Source: CAJMSU01 sp964650315 (lineage in GTDB: Bacteria > Bacillota_I > Bacilli_A > RF39 > UBA660). From it: 64,000 bases of DNA. The translations under genes and the position numbers were made by a program. The notes under the pieces were generated by a model that saw only the letters and a program-made list of their open reading frames with translations, was not told the origin of the DNA and did no database searches. Below, piece by piece: positions 33,618-43,161 of this stretch; position 1 is the stretch's first letter, and each line of letters starts with the position of its first letter. The DNA lies in assembly GCA_964650315.1 (NCBI GenBank), contig CAZYQE010000002.1, positions 1 to 64,000 of the forward strand, written 5' to 3'.

Positions 33618-34967
33618 ATGATTAAAAAACAAAAAGGATGTCATGATATTTATGGAAGAGAAGCTAAAGTGTGGAAGTATGTAGATACTGTAATTGATTC
33701 TGTAATGGAAAAGTATAATTATGGGTATATTCGTACTCCAATATTTGAAGCTACTGAATTATTCCACAGAGGTGTAGGAGAAACTACTGATATTGTTACT
33801 AAAGAGTGTTATGATTTTGAAGATAAAGGTAAAAGAAAGATAACACTACGTCCAGAAGGTACTGCAGGTGTTGTTAGAAGTTATATTGAAAATAAAATGT
33901 ATGGAGATAACAATCAACCAGTAAAAGTATATTATAATGGACCAATGTATCGTTATGAAAGACCACAATCAGGTAGGGATAGAGAACTAACTCAATTTGG
34001 TATGGAAATATTAGGTAGTGATGATCCACTTTCTGATGCAGAAATTATCTCTTTAGCAGTAAACATCTATAAAATGTTAGGATTAAAAGGTTTAAAAGTA
34101 AATATTAATTCTTTAGGTGATAATGAGTCACGTATGAATTATAGAAAAGCTTTAGTAGATTATTTTACTCCACATATAGATGAATTTTGTGATGACTGTA
34201 AGGAAAGATTAGAAAAGAATCCTTTAAGAATATTAGATTGTAAAGTAGATAAAGATAATAAAATATTAAAAGAAGCTCCTAAAACAATAGATTATTTAAA
34301 TAAAGAATCTAAAGAATACTTTGATAAAGTAAAAGAATATTTAGATATAATGCAAGTTAAATATGAAGTTAATCCTAGTATTGTTAGAGGTCTAGATTAT
34401 TATAATCACACAGTATTTGAAATAGAAGCAGAAGTAGAAGGTTTTGGTTCTAATAATGTAATTGGTGCTGGTGGTAGATATAATGGACTAGTTAAAGAAC
34501 TAGATGGTCCAGATACACCATGTGTAGGTTTTGCTTGTGGTTTTGGAAGATTAGTTATGGCTTTAGAATTAGAAAATATTAAACTACCAATAGTAGAAGA
34601 TATAGATTTATTCTTAATGTATGTAAATGATGAAGAAAAAAAATATGCTGCATATTTAACACAAGAACTACGTATGGCAGGATTTATTGTTGAAACAGAT
34701 TATCTAAATAGAAGCCTAAAAGCTCAATTTAAACAAGCAGATAGATTAAATTCTAAATATACTGCAGTATTAAATAGTGAAGATTTAGATAATAATGAAA
34801 TTAAGATTAAAAATAATAAAACTAAAGAAGAAGAAATTATTTCTTTAGATGCATTAATATATTATTTAGATGAAAAACTAAATACAGATTTAGATGAATG
34901 TGAATGTGGTGATGATTGTAATTGTGATCATGAACACTGTAATTGTAAACATGATGAAGAGGTGTAA
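33618..34967 (+). CDS. hisS: Histidyl-tRNA synthetase with Cys/His-rich tail
   Basis: 449 residues, class II synthetase. Motif 1 region, motif 2 YRYERPQSGRDRELTQFGMEI, HisA signature GLDYYNHTVFE, motif 3 GFACGFGRLVMALE, anticodon-binding domain to about 415. The final ~25 residues add an acidic tail ECECGDDCNCDHEHCNCKH with six Cys and three His, not part of the usual enzyme. The start is ATG 33618 after AGGAGGG; an in-frame GTG at 33585 lies in the T-box terminator and is rejected. It precedes aspS by 2 bases. Confidence 0.96.
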   Translation: MIKKQKGCHDIYGREAKVWKYVDTVIDSVMEKYNYGYIRTPIFEATELFHRGVGETTDIVTKECYDFEDKGKRKITLRPEGTAGVVRSYIENKMYGDNNQPVKVYYNGPMYRYERPQSGRDRELTQFGMEILGSDDPLSDAEIISLAVNIYKMLGLKGLKVNINSLGDNESRMNYRKALVDYFTPHIDEFCDDCKERLEKNPLRILDCKVDKDNKILKEAPKTIDYLNKESKEYFDKVKEYLDIMQVKYEVNPSIVRGLDYYNHTVFEIEAEVEGFGSNNVIGAGGRYNGLVKELDGPDTPCVGFACGFGRLVMALELENIKLPIVEDIDLFLMYVNDEEKKYAAYLTQELRMAGFIVETDYLNRSLKAQFKQADRLNSKYTAVLNSEDLDNNEIKIKNNKTKEEEIISLDALIYYLDEKLNTDLDECECGDDCNCDHEHCNCKHDEEV

Positions 34968-34969
34968 TA

Positions 34970-36289
34970 ATGAAAAGTATTAGTATAAATAAATTAAATG
35001 AACACTTTGATGAAGAAGTAGTTATCTCTGGATTTGTAGATAATATTAGAAATCTGCAATGGGTACAATTTGTAATAATTAGAGATGATACTTCTAAAGT
35101 ACAAGTTACTATAGAAAAAAGTGAAGAAAAAAACAAAGAAATTGTAGAGTTAATTGAAAATTTACCATTAGAAAGTACAGTTAAAATAACTGGTAAAGTA
35201 GTAGAAAGTCCTAAAGTAAAATTAAATGGTATGGAAATTATTCCTGAGAGCATTGAAGTAACTTCTAAGTCTGAAGAAGAAATACCATTTAACTTTAAAG
35301 ATCTAAATAACGTTAATTTAGATACAAGATTAGATTATAGATTTATTGACTTAAGAAATGATAAAAATATGTTAATCTTTAAAATACAAAGTGATATTAC
35401 TAAATATATGAGACAGTTCTTGTATGAAAAAGATTTTACTGAGATTCATACTCCAAAACTAATTGGGGCAGCAAGTGAGTCAGGATCTGAAGTATTTGAA
35501 GTAAAATATTTTGATGATAAAGCTTATCTAGCTCAAAGTCCACAATTTTATAAACAAATGGCTATGGCTAGTGGTTTTAATAAAATATTTGAAGTAGCGC
35601 CAGTTTTCCGTGCCGAAAATTCTAATACATCTAGACATGCTACTGAGTTTACATCTTTCGATGTAGAGATGTCATATATTGATTCATTTGAAGATGTAAT
35701 GGATCTAGAAGCAGAATTAATTAATTATACGTTTGATAAAATTAGTAAAAAATATAAAGATAAAATAAAAGAAGTATTTAATATGGATATAGTAGTACCT
35801 AAACTACCATTTCCAAAGATGACTCTATCTGATATATATAAAGAATTAGAAGAAAGATATAATTATAAAGTAGATGAAACTGAAAAAACAGATTTAACTA
35901 CAGAGGCTGAAAGGTTATGTTACAAGTTATCTAAAGATAAATTTAATCATGAATTCTTATTTGTAACAGATTATCCTGCAGATAAACGTGCTTTCTATCA
36001 TATGAGAGATAAAAATGGATTATTATTAGGATATGATTTAATTTGGCGTGGAGTAGAAATTACAAGTGGTGCACAAAGAGAACATAGATATGAAGAAATA
36101 GAAAAGAATGCTACTGAAAAGGGATTAAAAGATGATGTTAAATTCTATTTAGAATTCTTTAAATATGGATGTCCTCCACATGGTGGATTTGGTATTGGTC
36201 TAGATAGACTTACTATGTTACTTTTAGGAATACCTTCAGTTAAAGAATCACAATTCTTATTTAGAGGTCCAAATAGACTAAACCCATAA
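34970..36289 (+). CDS. aspS: Aspartyl-tRNA synthetase, archaeal/eukaryal-type
   Basis: 439 residues, about 150 shorter than the usual bacterial AspRS because the GAD insertion domain is missing. N-terminal OB-fold anticodon domain (VVISGFVDNIRNLQWVQFVIIRDDTSKVQV), motif 2 FRAENSNTSRHATEFTSFD, motif 3 GGFGIGLDRLTMLLL, and the short end FRGPNRLNP characteristic of archaeal-type AspRS. Such enzymes are often non-discriminating and also make Asp-tRNA-Asn for amidation by GatCAB; here that is inference. Cotranscribed with hisS under the T-box, AGAGGTG before ATG. Confidence 0.92.
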   Translation: MKSISINKLNEHFDEEVVISGFVDNIRNLQWVQFVIIRDDTSKVQVTIEKSEEKNKEIVELIENLPLESTVKITGKVVESPKVKLNGMEIIPESIEVTSKSEEEIPFNFKDLNNVNLDTRLDYRFIDLRNDKNMLIFKIQSDITKYMRQFLYEKDFTEIHTPKLIGAASESGSEVFEVKYFDDKAYLAQSPQFYKQMAMASGFNKIFEVAPVFRAENSNTSRHATEFTSFDVEMSYIDSFEDVMDLEAELINYTFDKISKKYKDKIKEVFNMDIVVPKLPFPKMTLSDIYKELEERYNYKVDETEKTDLTTEAERLCYKLSKDKFNHEFLFVTDYPADKRAFYHMRDKNGLLLGYDLIWRGVEITSGAQREHRYEEIEKNATEKGLKDDVKFYLEFFKYGCPPHGGFGIGLDRLTMLLLGIPSVKESQFLFRGPNRLNP

Positions 36290-36313
36290 CAAATATAAGT
36301 AAGCATAGTTTTA

Positions 36314-36342
36314 TTGACATTTCAATATGAAAATGCTAGAAT
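36314..36342 (+). promoter_or_regulatory. Promoter of the split membrane gene
   Basis: TTGACA 36314-36319, 17-base spacer, TAGAAT 36337-36342 preceded by TGC (extended -10); GGAGTGAT precedes the ATG. Confidence 0.75.
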
Positions 36343-36369
36343 ATAAAAAGTTTTATGGAGTGATGGAAT

Positions 36370-36789
36370 ATGAAAGAAAAATGCATAAATTCCAAGGACA
36401 TAAAAAAAAGAGAATTAAAACTTGCCAAAGAGGAATATAAAAACTTAACTAAGTTTGTTGATATTGAACTTGATAGAGGAGTAGCCCTAGCTGCTAAACA
36501 TTACACTGGATTAGGAATTAGTTATATATGTTCTGGTTCAGGAATAACATATGGTATAGCATCTGGACATCCAGAAGTAATGATTGCTTCAGGTTCTATA
36601 TTTGCATTAACTCTTGTTTCTACAGGCATTGAAATTTTTGGTGGGCCTAGAAAAGAAAGGCAAGAATATCTAAAACCTATCAAAAAAGCTAAAAAAGAAT
36701 ACAAAAAAATGTATAAGACTAAGAAACATGAAATAGAAGCAAATTATTTAGAAAATAAAGCTAAAGAAAAAATATTAATAAAAAAATAA
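36370..36789 (+). CDS. Hypothetical glycine-rich two-helix membrane protein (first half of a split gene)
   Basis: 139 residues: charged helix (1-40), two closely spaced Gly/Ser-rich hydrophobic segments (about 50-70 and 75-95, SYICSGSGITYGIASGHPE then MIASGSIFALTLVSTGIEI) and a Lys-rich coiled tail. No family recognised. It ends at TAA 36787-36789, but the same frame continues open for another 103 codons with the same architecture, so this looks like the N-terminal half of a tandemly repeated protein. Codon use (GCC, GGG, CCT, TGC) is less A/T-restricted than in neighbouring genes, suggesting acquisition. Confidence 0.6.
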   Translation: MKEKCINSKDIKKRELKLAKEEYKNLTKFVDIELDRGVALAAKHYTGLGISYICSGSGITYGIASGHPEVMIASGSIFALTLVSTGIEIFGGPRKERQEYLKPIKKAKKEYKKMYKTKKHEIEANYLENKAKEKILIKK

Positions 36790-37098
<309 letters not shown>

Positions 37099-37118
37099 TT
37101 TTTTATTTTGTCTAAATA

Positions 37119-37127
37119 TGTTATAAT
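37119..37127 (+). promoter_or_regulatory. mtaB-recD2 extended -10
   Basis: TGT-TATAAT (-10 at 37122-37127), GAGTGAT Shine-Dalgarno, ATG at 37151. Confidence 0.55.
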
Positions 37128-37150
37128 CTATAGACAGAAAGAGTGATTAT

Positions 37151-38419
37151 ATGAAAGTTGGAATATTAAGTTTAGGTTGTAAAGTAAATATGTATGAGTC
37201 TGAATTTGTAACTAATTTATTATCCAAAGCTGGATATGAGATTAGTAGTTTTAATGATGTTTGTGATATTTATATAATTAATACTTGTACAGTTACTAAT
37301 ACATCTGATATTAAATCACGTAAAATGATTAGAAAAGCTATAAAGAAAAATCCAGATGCTATTGTTATTGCAATGGGTTGTTTTATAGAGGCTAATAAAG
37401 ATGTAGATATTCCAGGACTAGATATAATTATAGGTAATAAAGACAAATCTAAAATAGTAGAAATAATAGAAGAATATATAAATAATAAAAATACTATAAA
37501 AAGACTATATAATGATAAAAAATATATATTTGAAGATATGTATATAGATAACTTCCCAGGTAGAACAAGAGCTTTTGTAAAAATACAAGATGGATGTGAA
37601 AACTTCTGTACTTATTGTATTATTCCATTTGTACGTGGTAAATGTCGTAGTAAAGAAGAATCTAAAGTAATAGAAGAAGTAAAAGCATTAGTAAATAATG
37701 GTTATAAAGAAGTAGTATTAACTGGTATTCATACTGGAAGTTACGGAGTAGATCTAGATACTTCTTTTGCAGATTTATTAGAAAAACTAGTAAAGATTAA
37801 AGGATTAGAAAGACTTAGAATCTCATCAATAGAAACTACTGAATTAAATGAAGATGTATTAAAAATATTAAGAAATAGTTCTGTAATAGTAGATCATCTT
37901 CATATACCAATTCAATCTGGATCTAATGAAATATTAAAATTAATGAATAGAAAATATGATTTAGATTTCTTTAAAGAAAAAATTAATGAAATTAGATCTA
38001 TTAGACCAAATATTTCTATAACTACAGATATAATAGTAGGTTTTCCAAGTGAAACAGAAGAGTTATTTAATGAAAGTATTGAAACAGTAAAAGAAATTAA
38101 TTTCTCTAAATTACATGTATTTCCATATAGTGAAAGAGAAGGCACTAAATCTATGGAAATACCTAATCATATTAGGGGAGATATAAAGAAAAGTCGTGCT
38201 AGAAAAATGTTAGAAGTATCTAAAGAATTAGAAATTGATTATATGAATAAATACTTAAATAAAGAAGTAGAAATACTAGTAGAAGAATATAAAGATGGAT
38301 ATAGTTTTGGTCATACTGGTAATTATTTATATGTAAAAGTAAATAAGAAATTAAAGCATAATGACTTAGTAAAAGTTAAAATAACTAGTATTGATTATCC
38401 ATACTGCATAGGAGAATAA
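37151..38419 (+). CDS. mtaB: tRNA (t6A37) methylthiotransferase MtaB
   Basis: 422 residues, radical-SAM methylthiotransferase converting t6A37 to ms2t6A. N-terminal auxiliary 4Fe-4S cysteines Cys10, Cys46, Cys77; radical-SAM CxxxCxxC at Cys149, Cys153, Cys156; C-terminal TRAM domain (EILVEEYKDGYSFGHTGNY). NTCTVTNTSDIKSRK is typical of MtaB rather than MiaB. It acts on the same nucleotide that TcdA (2.5 kb) cyclises, so t6A modification is well represented. Followed by recD2 one base after its stop. Confidence 0.95.
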   Translation: MKVGILSLGCKVNMYESEFVTNLLSKAGYEISSFNDVCDIYIINTCTVTNTSDIKSRKMIRKAIKKNPDAIVIAMGCFIEANKDVDIPGLDIIIGNKDKSKIVEIIEEYINNKNTIKRLYNDKKYIFEDMYIDNFPGRTRAFVKIQDGCENFCTYCIIPFVRGKCRSKEESKVIEEVKALVNNGYKEVVLTGIHTGSYGVDLDTSFADLLEKLVKIKGLERLRISSIETTELNEDVLKILRNSSVIVDHLHIPIQSGSNEILKLMNRKYDLDFFKEKINEIRSIRPNISITTDIIVGFPSETEELFNESIETVKEINFSKLHVFPYSEREGTKSMEIPNHIRGDIKKSRARKMLEVSKELEIDYMNKYLNKEVEILVEEYKDGYSFGHTGNYLYVKVNKKLKHNDLVKVKITSIDYPYCIGE

Positions 38420-38420
38420 C

Positions 38421-40607
38421 ATGAAGAAATATATAAAGGGTAAGTATAGAAAAAGTATTTATGAAAATGATAATGGATATAAAATAGGTCTATTTAAAGT
38501 AGTAGAAACTAATCATGAAGATGTAGAAGATTATCTAGATAGAATCATTACTTTTACAGGTTATTTCCATGAACTTAATGATATGGATACATATATGTTT
38601 TATGGTGATTTAGTAAATCATCCTAAGTATGGAGAACAATTTAATGTAGAAAGTTATGATAGAGTAAAACCAGATGAAAAAGAAAGTATAATAGAATTTC
38701 TAACTAGTGGACTATTTAAAGGTATTGGAGAAAAGAAAGCTAAAAAGATATATGATACTCTAGGTAAAGATACTTTTAATATTATATTAAATAATCCAAA
38801 TAATTTATTATTAATCCCAACTATTACACAGAAGAATGTAGATACACTACATAATAAATTAAAGGAATATGAATCTAGTTATGAAATAATTATTTATTTA
38901 AATGAATTAGGTTTTAATACTAAAGATTCTATGAGTATATATAACTATTATAAAAATGATACTAAAAGTATTATAGAAAAGGATATTTATAGATTAGTTA
39001 AAGATATAAATGAGTTAAGTTTTAAAAAAATAGATTATATTGCATTACAAAGTGGTATTAAAAAACTAGATATTATTAGAGTAAAAGCTTCTATATTATA
39101 TTTAATGAATGAAATATCTAATTTATATGGACATAGTTATATATTTAAAGATGAAATTATTAATACACTTCCTAGAGTTCTTTTAGAACGTATTGAAGAT
39201 TATTTAGTTAATGATGCATTAATTTCTTTAGAGAAAAACTTAGATATAGTTAAAGTTAATGATAAGTATTATTTAAGGGATATGTATGATTCTGAAGTAT
39301 TAATTTCTAAAAGAATAAAAGTATTAAATAATAAAGAATTAATAAAAGTTAATAATATTAATGATGAAATAAAATTATTAGAAAAAGATTTAAATATTAA
39401 ATATAATACTGATCAAATAAAAGCGATTAAAGAAAGTATAAAAAATAATTTTTTAATTATTACTGGAGGTCCAGGTACAGGTAAAACTACTATTATGAAG
39501 GCAGTAGTAGAGTTATATAGAAATATTAATAAATTAAGTTATAAGAATTTATTAGAAGATATTGCATTACTTGCCCCTACAGGTAGAGCAGCTAAAAGAA
39601 TGAGTGAAGCAACAAATACACCTGCATCTACTATCCATAGATTTTTAAAATGGAATAAAGAAACAAATAAATACCAAGTAAATGAATATAATAAAAGTAA
39701 AGTAAAATTAGTTATTATAGATGAATCTTCTATGATAGATACATATTTATTTGCTAATCTATTAAAAGGAATTTCTAGTAGTTGTAGAATAATTATGGTA
39801 GGAGATTATTTCCAATTACCATCAGTTGGACCAGGACAATTATTACATGATTTAATTACTAGTGATATTTTAAATGTAGTAGAATTAAAAAAGTTATATA
39901 GACAAGAAAAAGATTCAGATATATTAAGTTTAGCTTATGATATTAGAAATGGTGAATTAAATAAAAGTATTTTAAATAAAAATAGTGATCTTACTTTTAT
40001 AGAATGTTCTAATGATGAAGTAATGTCTAATATTATAGAAATATCTAATACATATAAAGACTTATCTTATAAAGATTTTCAAATATTAGCGCCTATGTAT
40101 AAAACTATTAATGGTATAGATAATATTAATATGAATTTACAAAAACTATATAATAAAAAATCTAATTCTAAAAAAGAAATTATTATTGGAGAGACAATAT
40201 ACAGAGAAGGAGATAAAGTAATAGAACTTTCTAATATGCCTGATGAAAATATATATAATGGTGATATTGGTATTATTAATTTAATAAAGAATAAACCTAA
40301 AAAAGAAATATATATAGATTTTGATGATAATATAGTTAAATTTACTCCAGCAAACTTTAATAAATTTAAACTAGCATATTCTATATCTATACATAAAGCT
40401 CAAGGTAGTGAATTTGATGTAGTAGTTATTCCGTTAGTTAGAAACTTTAATAAAATGCTATATAGAAAACTTATATATACTGCAGTTACTAGATGTAAAA
40501 AGAATTTATATTTAGTTGGAGATATAAATGCTTTAAATATAGCGATTAATAATAATTCTAGTGAAATTAGAAGAACTACTATTAAAGATTTATTAATTAA
40601 TGAATAA
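38421..40607 (+). CDS. recD2: RecD2-type ATP-dependent DNA helicase
   Basis: 728 residues, superfamily 1B 5'-3' helicase (YrrC/RecD2) not associated with RecBC. N-terminal OB-like and helix-hairpin-helix region (GLFKGIGEKKAKKIYD), Walker A GGPGTGKTT from residue 349, motif II IDESSMID, GDYFQLPSVGPGQ, and C-terminal motifs SIHKAQGSEFDVV and YTAVTRCKKNLYLVGD. Works in DNA repair and replication-fork maintenance. Cotranscribed with mtaB and with the small membrane gene that follows. Confidence 0.95.
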   Translation: MKKYIKGKYRKSIYENDNGYKIGLFKVVETNHEDVEDYLDRIITFTGYFHELNDMDTYMFYGDLVNHPKYGEQFNVESYDRVKPDEKESIIEFLTSGLFKGIGEKKAKKIYDTLGKDTFNIILNNPNNLLLIPTITQKNVDTLHNKLKEYESSYEIIIYLNELGFNTKDSMSIYNYYKNDTKSIIEKDIYRLVKDINELSFKKIDYIALQSGIKKLDIIRVKASILYLMNEISNLYGHSYIFKDEIINTLPRVLLERIEDYLVNDALISLEKNLDIVKVNDKYYLRDMYDSEVLISKRIKVLNNKELIKVNNINDEIKLLEKDLNIKYNTDQIKAIKESIKNNFLIITGGPGTGKTTIMKAVVELYRNINKLSYKNLLEDIALLAPTGRAAKRMSEATNTPASTIHRFLKWNKETNKYQVNEYNKSKVKLVIIDESSMIDTYLFANLLKGISSSCRIIMVGDYFQLPSVGPGQLLHDLITSDILNVVELKKLYRQEKDSDILSLAYDIRNGELNKSILNKNSDLTFIECSNDEVMSNIIEISNTYKDLSYKDFQILAPMYKTINGIDNINMNLQKLYNKKSNSKKEIIIGETIYREGDKVIELSNMPDENIYNGDIGIINLIKNKPKKEIYIDFDDNIVKFTPANFNKFKLAYSISIHKAQGSEFDVVVIPLVRNFNKMLYRKLIYTAVTRCKKNLYLVGDINALNIAINNNSSEIRRTTIKDLLINE

Positions 40608-40647
40608 AAACAAATATAATTACCATACTAATTTTAGAGGTGATTAT

Positions 40648-40815
40648 ATGAAAAAGAAAACTAAAAATAAAATGATGTGGGCTGCTATTCTAGGAGGTAT
40701 GGGAGTAGCAGGTTATATGTATATGAAAAAGAATCCTGAAGCTATTGATAATATGAAAGAAATGGCTAAGGATATGGCAAAAACTACATATAATAAGTTA
40801 GAAGATGTAAACTAG
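40648..40815 (+). CDS. Small single-pass membrane protein
   Basis: 55 residues: KKKTKNK, one short hydrophobic segment (MWAAILGGMGVAGYMYM) and a charged amphipathic tail (NMKEMAKDMAKTTYNKLEDV), resembling small YtxH/DUF3918-like proteins; no firm family. The frame is open from 40600 but AGAGGTGATT directly precedes ATG 40648, which I take as start. Likely end of the mtaB-recD2 operon. Confidence 0.65.
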   Translation: MKKKTKNKMMWAAILGGMGVAGYMYMKKNPEAIDNMKEMAKDMAKTTYNKLEDVN

Positions 40816-40835
40816 AGAACAAAGTTCTCTTTTTC
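40814..40835 (+). terminator. Terminator of the mtaB-recD2 operon
   Basis: 7-bp stem AGAGAAC / GTTCTCT (40814-40820 and 40824-40830), loop AAA, five T. Confidence 0.85.
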
Positions 40836-40847
40836 TTTACATATAAA

Positions 40848-40877
40848 TTGACTTGTATATTGTTTTTAAGATATAAT
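40848..40877 (+). promoter_or_regulatory. Promoter of the SipW/TasA-like locus
   Basis: TTGACT 40848-40853, 18-base spacer, TATAAT 40872-40877; AAGGAGG lies at 40891-40897. Five genes follow in the same direction with gaps of 11-32 bases. Confidence 0.7.
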
Positions 40878-40906
40878 TAGTATATATAATAAGGAGGATT
40901 TAATAT

Positions 40907-41446
40907 ATGCAAAAGAAATCAAAAACATATTTAATAGTAGTAACAATATTAATATTAATTGTTGGAATTAGTATTGGATATGCAGCGTTGTCTGCTACAC
41001 TAAATATTTCAGGAAGAACTGCAATTAAAAAAGCAGCTTGGGATATACATTTTACAAATTTAAATGTTAAAGAAGGAAGTGTAAGTGAGATTTCACCTAC
41101 TGTAATTAGTGATTCTAAAACTGATATTAGTTATAGTGTTAATCTTGCTAAACCAGGAGATTATTATGAATTTACTGTCGATGTAGTAAATGCTGGTTCT
41201 ATACCTGCTAAAGTAGCAGCTTCTCCAACTTTATCTGGATTAACAGATGCACAAAAACAATATATAACTTATACAGTTACATATGATGATGGAACTGTCA
41301 TAGCAGAAGGAGATAGATTAGGAGCAGATCATACTAAAACTGTAAAAGTTAGAGTAGAATTTAAAAAAGATATTACAGCTGATAAGTTACCATCTGCAGA
41401 TCAAGATTTAAACCTAACATTTGCTATGAATTTTGTACAAGAATAA
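40907..41446 (+). CDS. SipW-dependent TasA-like surface protein A
   Basis: 179 residues. Lys-rich start, hydrophobic signal (8-26: YLIVVTILILIVGISIGYA) and ALSATLNISG, the AALSA-type cleavage region of SipW/camelysin-type signal peptides. The mature part is a small beta-sandwich with WDIHFTNLNVKEGS, LAKPGDYYEFTVDVVNAGSIPAKV and DLNLTFAMNFVQE, the pattern of TasA/CalY/camelysin and similar fibre subunits. Likely exported and polymerised on the cell surface. It is closely paralogous to the last gene of the locus (44081), and the cognate peptidase is next. Confidence 0.85.
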   Translation: MQKKSKTYLIVVTILILIVGISIGYAALSATLNISGRTAIKKAAWDIHFTNLNVKEGSVSEISPTVISDSKTDISYSVNLAKPGDYYEFTVDVVNAGSIPAKVAASPTLSGLTDAQKQYITYTVTYDDGTVIAEGDRLGADHTKTVKVRVEFKKDITADKLPSADQDLNLTFAMNFVQE

Positions 41447-41478
41447 TATAAAACAAACATATAAGTATAGGAGCTAAA

Positions 41479-42627
41479 ATGAATAATAATAGGGTTATAA
41501 AAAATTTTGTTTGTGTTTCATTATTTATAATCTATATATTCTTATATAGATTATTTATCGTGACTAAACTATTAAAATATACTGAATTTATTACAGCTTC
41601 TTTTATGCTTATAATGACTTTTATTGCTATATTATTTTATGGTTATAGAAAAGATAAAATTAATCCATTAAAAAAGAATGTATATATAATTACTATTATT
41701 CAGATACTATTCTTTTTTGCCATATCCTATGGTCTAGGATTAGTAGTAGGATTTTTAAAAAATTCTTATTCTTTAACACCATTTTCGATACTAAATAATA
41801 TATTTGCACCTATAATAATTCTAGTTTGTATAGAAATATTTAGGTATGTTGTACTTAATAATAATTCTAGTAGTAAAAAAAGCATATATTTAATTACATT
41901 AGTATTAATTGCTTTTGAATTATCAATTAGCATTAATACAATTAATACAGTTAACTTTGCAGAAATATTTAAATTAGTAACTGCAATAGTTATACCAATA
42001 ATTATAAAAAACTGTGTATTTAGTTATTTAACATTACATGTAGGATATAGACCTGCATTAATGTATAGATTAGTTATTGATTTACATGTATTTGTTATTC
42101 CTATAATTCCTAATCTTGGAGAATATTTAAATTCTATGATTGGTATTGTATTTCCGTTTATATTATACTTATATACATCTAGAATAATAAATGAACATTA
42201 CAACGGAATAGAATTTGAGGTAAAGAAATCACCGTTTAGATTAATTGATATTCCAATAATAACTTTTATAGTTATATTTATAGGTTTAGTATCAGGAATT
42301 TTACCATACTATTTAGTGGGTATTGCTACTGGTTCTATGACTCCTAAGATAAATAAAGGTGATGCAGTATTTGTACATAAGATAAAAAAAGATAAAGATA
42401 TTAAAATAGGAGATATCATTGTTTATAATGATGAAGGAAGAAATATAGTACATAGATTAGTAAAGATTGAAAAAAAGAAGAAAAAACGTTATTATATAAC
42501 TAAGGGTGATGCTAATAATACGGTTGATGATGTAGATATAAATTTAAAGGATATAAAGGGTGTTGTAATATTTAAAATACCTGCTATAGCTTATCCAAGT
42601 ATATTTTTAGAGGAAAAACTAAGATAG
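41479..42627 (+). CDS. Polytopic SipW/ER-type signal peptidase I
   Basis: 382 residues, twice the length of SipW. Residues 1-275 hold about eight membrane helices; the C-terminal S26B domain begins near 280 with nucleophile Ser286 (TGSMTPKINKGD), His325 replacing the bacterial Lys (YNDEGRNIVHRLVKI), and the acidic motif ITKGDANNTVDD (Asp344, Asp350). Ser/His signal peptidases of this ER type process TasA-like substrates in Bacillus. The N-terminal multi-pass domain is unusual and may guide substrate entry or assembly. It is sandwiched between its probable substrates. Confidence 0.88.
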   Translation: MNNNRVIKNFVCVSLFIIYIFLYRLFIVTKLLKYTEFITASFMLIMTFIAILFYGYRKDKINPLKKNVYIITIIQILFFFAISYGLGLVVGFLKNSYSLTPFSILNNIFAPIIILVCIEIFRYVVLNNNSSSKKSIYLITLVLIAFELSISINTINTVNFAEIFKLVTAIVIPIIIKNCVFSYLTLHVGYRPALMYRLVIDLHVFVIPIIPNLGEYLNSMIGIVFPFILYLYTSRIINEHYNGIEFEVKKSPFRLIDIPIITFIVIFIGLVSGILPYYLVGIATGSMTPKINKGDAVFVHKIKKDKDIKIGDIIVYNDEGRNIVHRLVKIEKKKKKRYYITKGDANNTVDDVDINLKDIKGVVIFKIPAIAYPSIFLEEKLR

Positions 42628-42638
42628 AGGTGTTATTT

Positions 42639-43142
42639 ATGAGAAAAGGAACTAAATCAATTATATTACTATTACTATTATTTATAACAATAAGTAGTTC
42701 AATAGTGTTATATATGGCAGAATTATATGAATATTTAATAATAGATATATCAGTATTATTAATAGTGTTGGTACTATTACTTTTACACATATTTAAGAAA
42801 ACTGATGATTTTTCTATATATAATAGTAATCTAAAGAAAATGTTAAAAAGATATGATACTATTTTAGTAGAAACTAGTACTATACCTGATTTAGATGGCA
42901 AAAATGTAATGATAATTACTAATATTGAAGATTTAATAGATGCATCAGTAGAAATTAGAAAACCAATTTACTATAAAAAAGAAAAGACTTATTGTAATTT
43001 CATACTATTAGATAATCAAGATGTTAGTATATATTTATTAAAATTATATGATAGAGAAACACCTATTGAAAAGTTTATTAAAGATAAAAAACAAAATATG
43101 GAAGATTTAATTGATAAAGCAAAAGGTTTAAGGACAAGATAA
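42639..43142 (+). CDS. Two-helix membrane protein of the SipW locus (DUF5305-like)
   Basis: 167 residues: two adjacent membrane helices (about 6-25 and 32-53, IILLLLLFITISSSIVLYM then IIDISVLLIVLVLLLLHIF) and a ~110-residue cytoplasmic-type domain (YDTILVETSTIPDLDGKNVMIITNIEDLIDA). The segment order resembles the C-terminal half of DUF5305 proteins that often accompany SipW genes; the match is from memory and tentative. A GTG at 42630 is part of AGAGGTG, so ATG 42639 is used. Confidence 0.6.
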   Translation: MRKGTKSIILLLLLFITISSSIVLYMAELYEYLIIDISVLLIVLVLLLLHIFKKTDDFSIYNSNLKKMLKRYDTILVETSTIPDLDGKNVMIITNIEDLIDASVEIRKPIYYKKEKTYCNFILLDNQDVSIYLLKLYDRETPIEKFIKDKKQNMEDLIDKAKGLRTR

Positions 43143-43161
43143 ATGTATAGGGGGTAATCCT

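Noticed and set aside
34970..36289. Asparaginyl-tRNA synthetase
   Set aside because: Overall length is similar, but the C-terminal FRGPNRLNP, the motif 2 context and the hisS linkage fit archaeal-type AspRS better.
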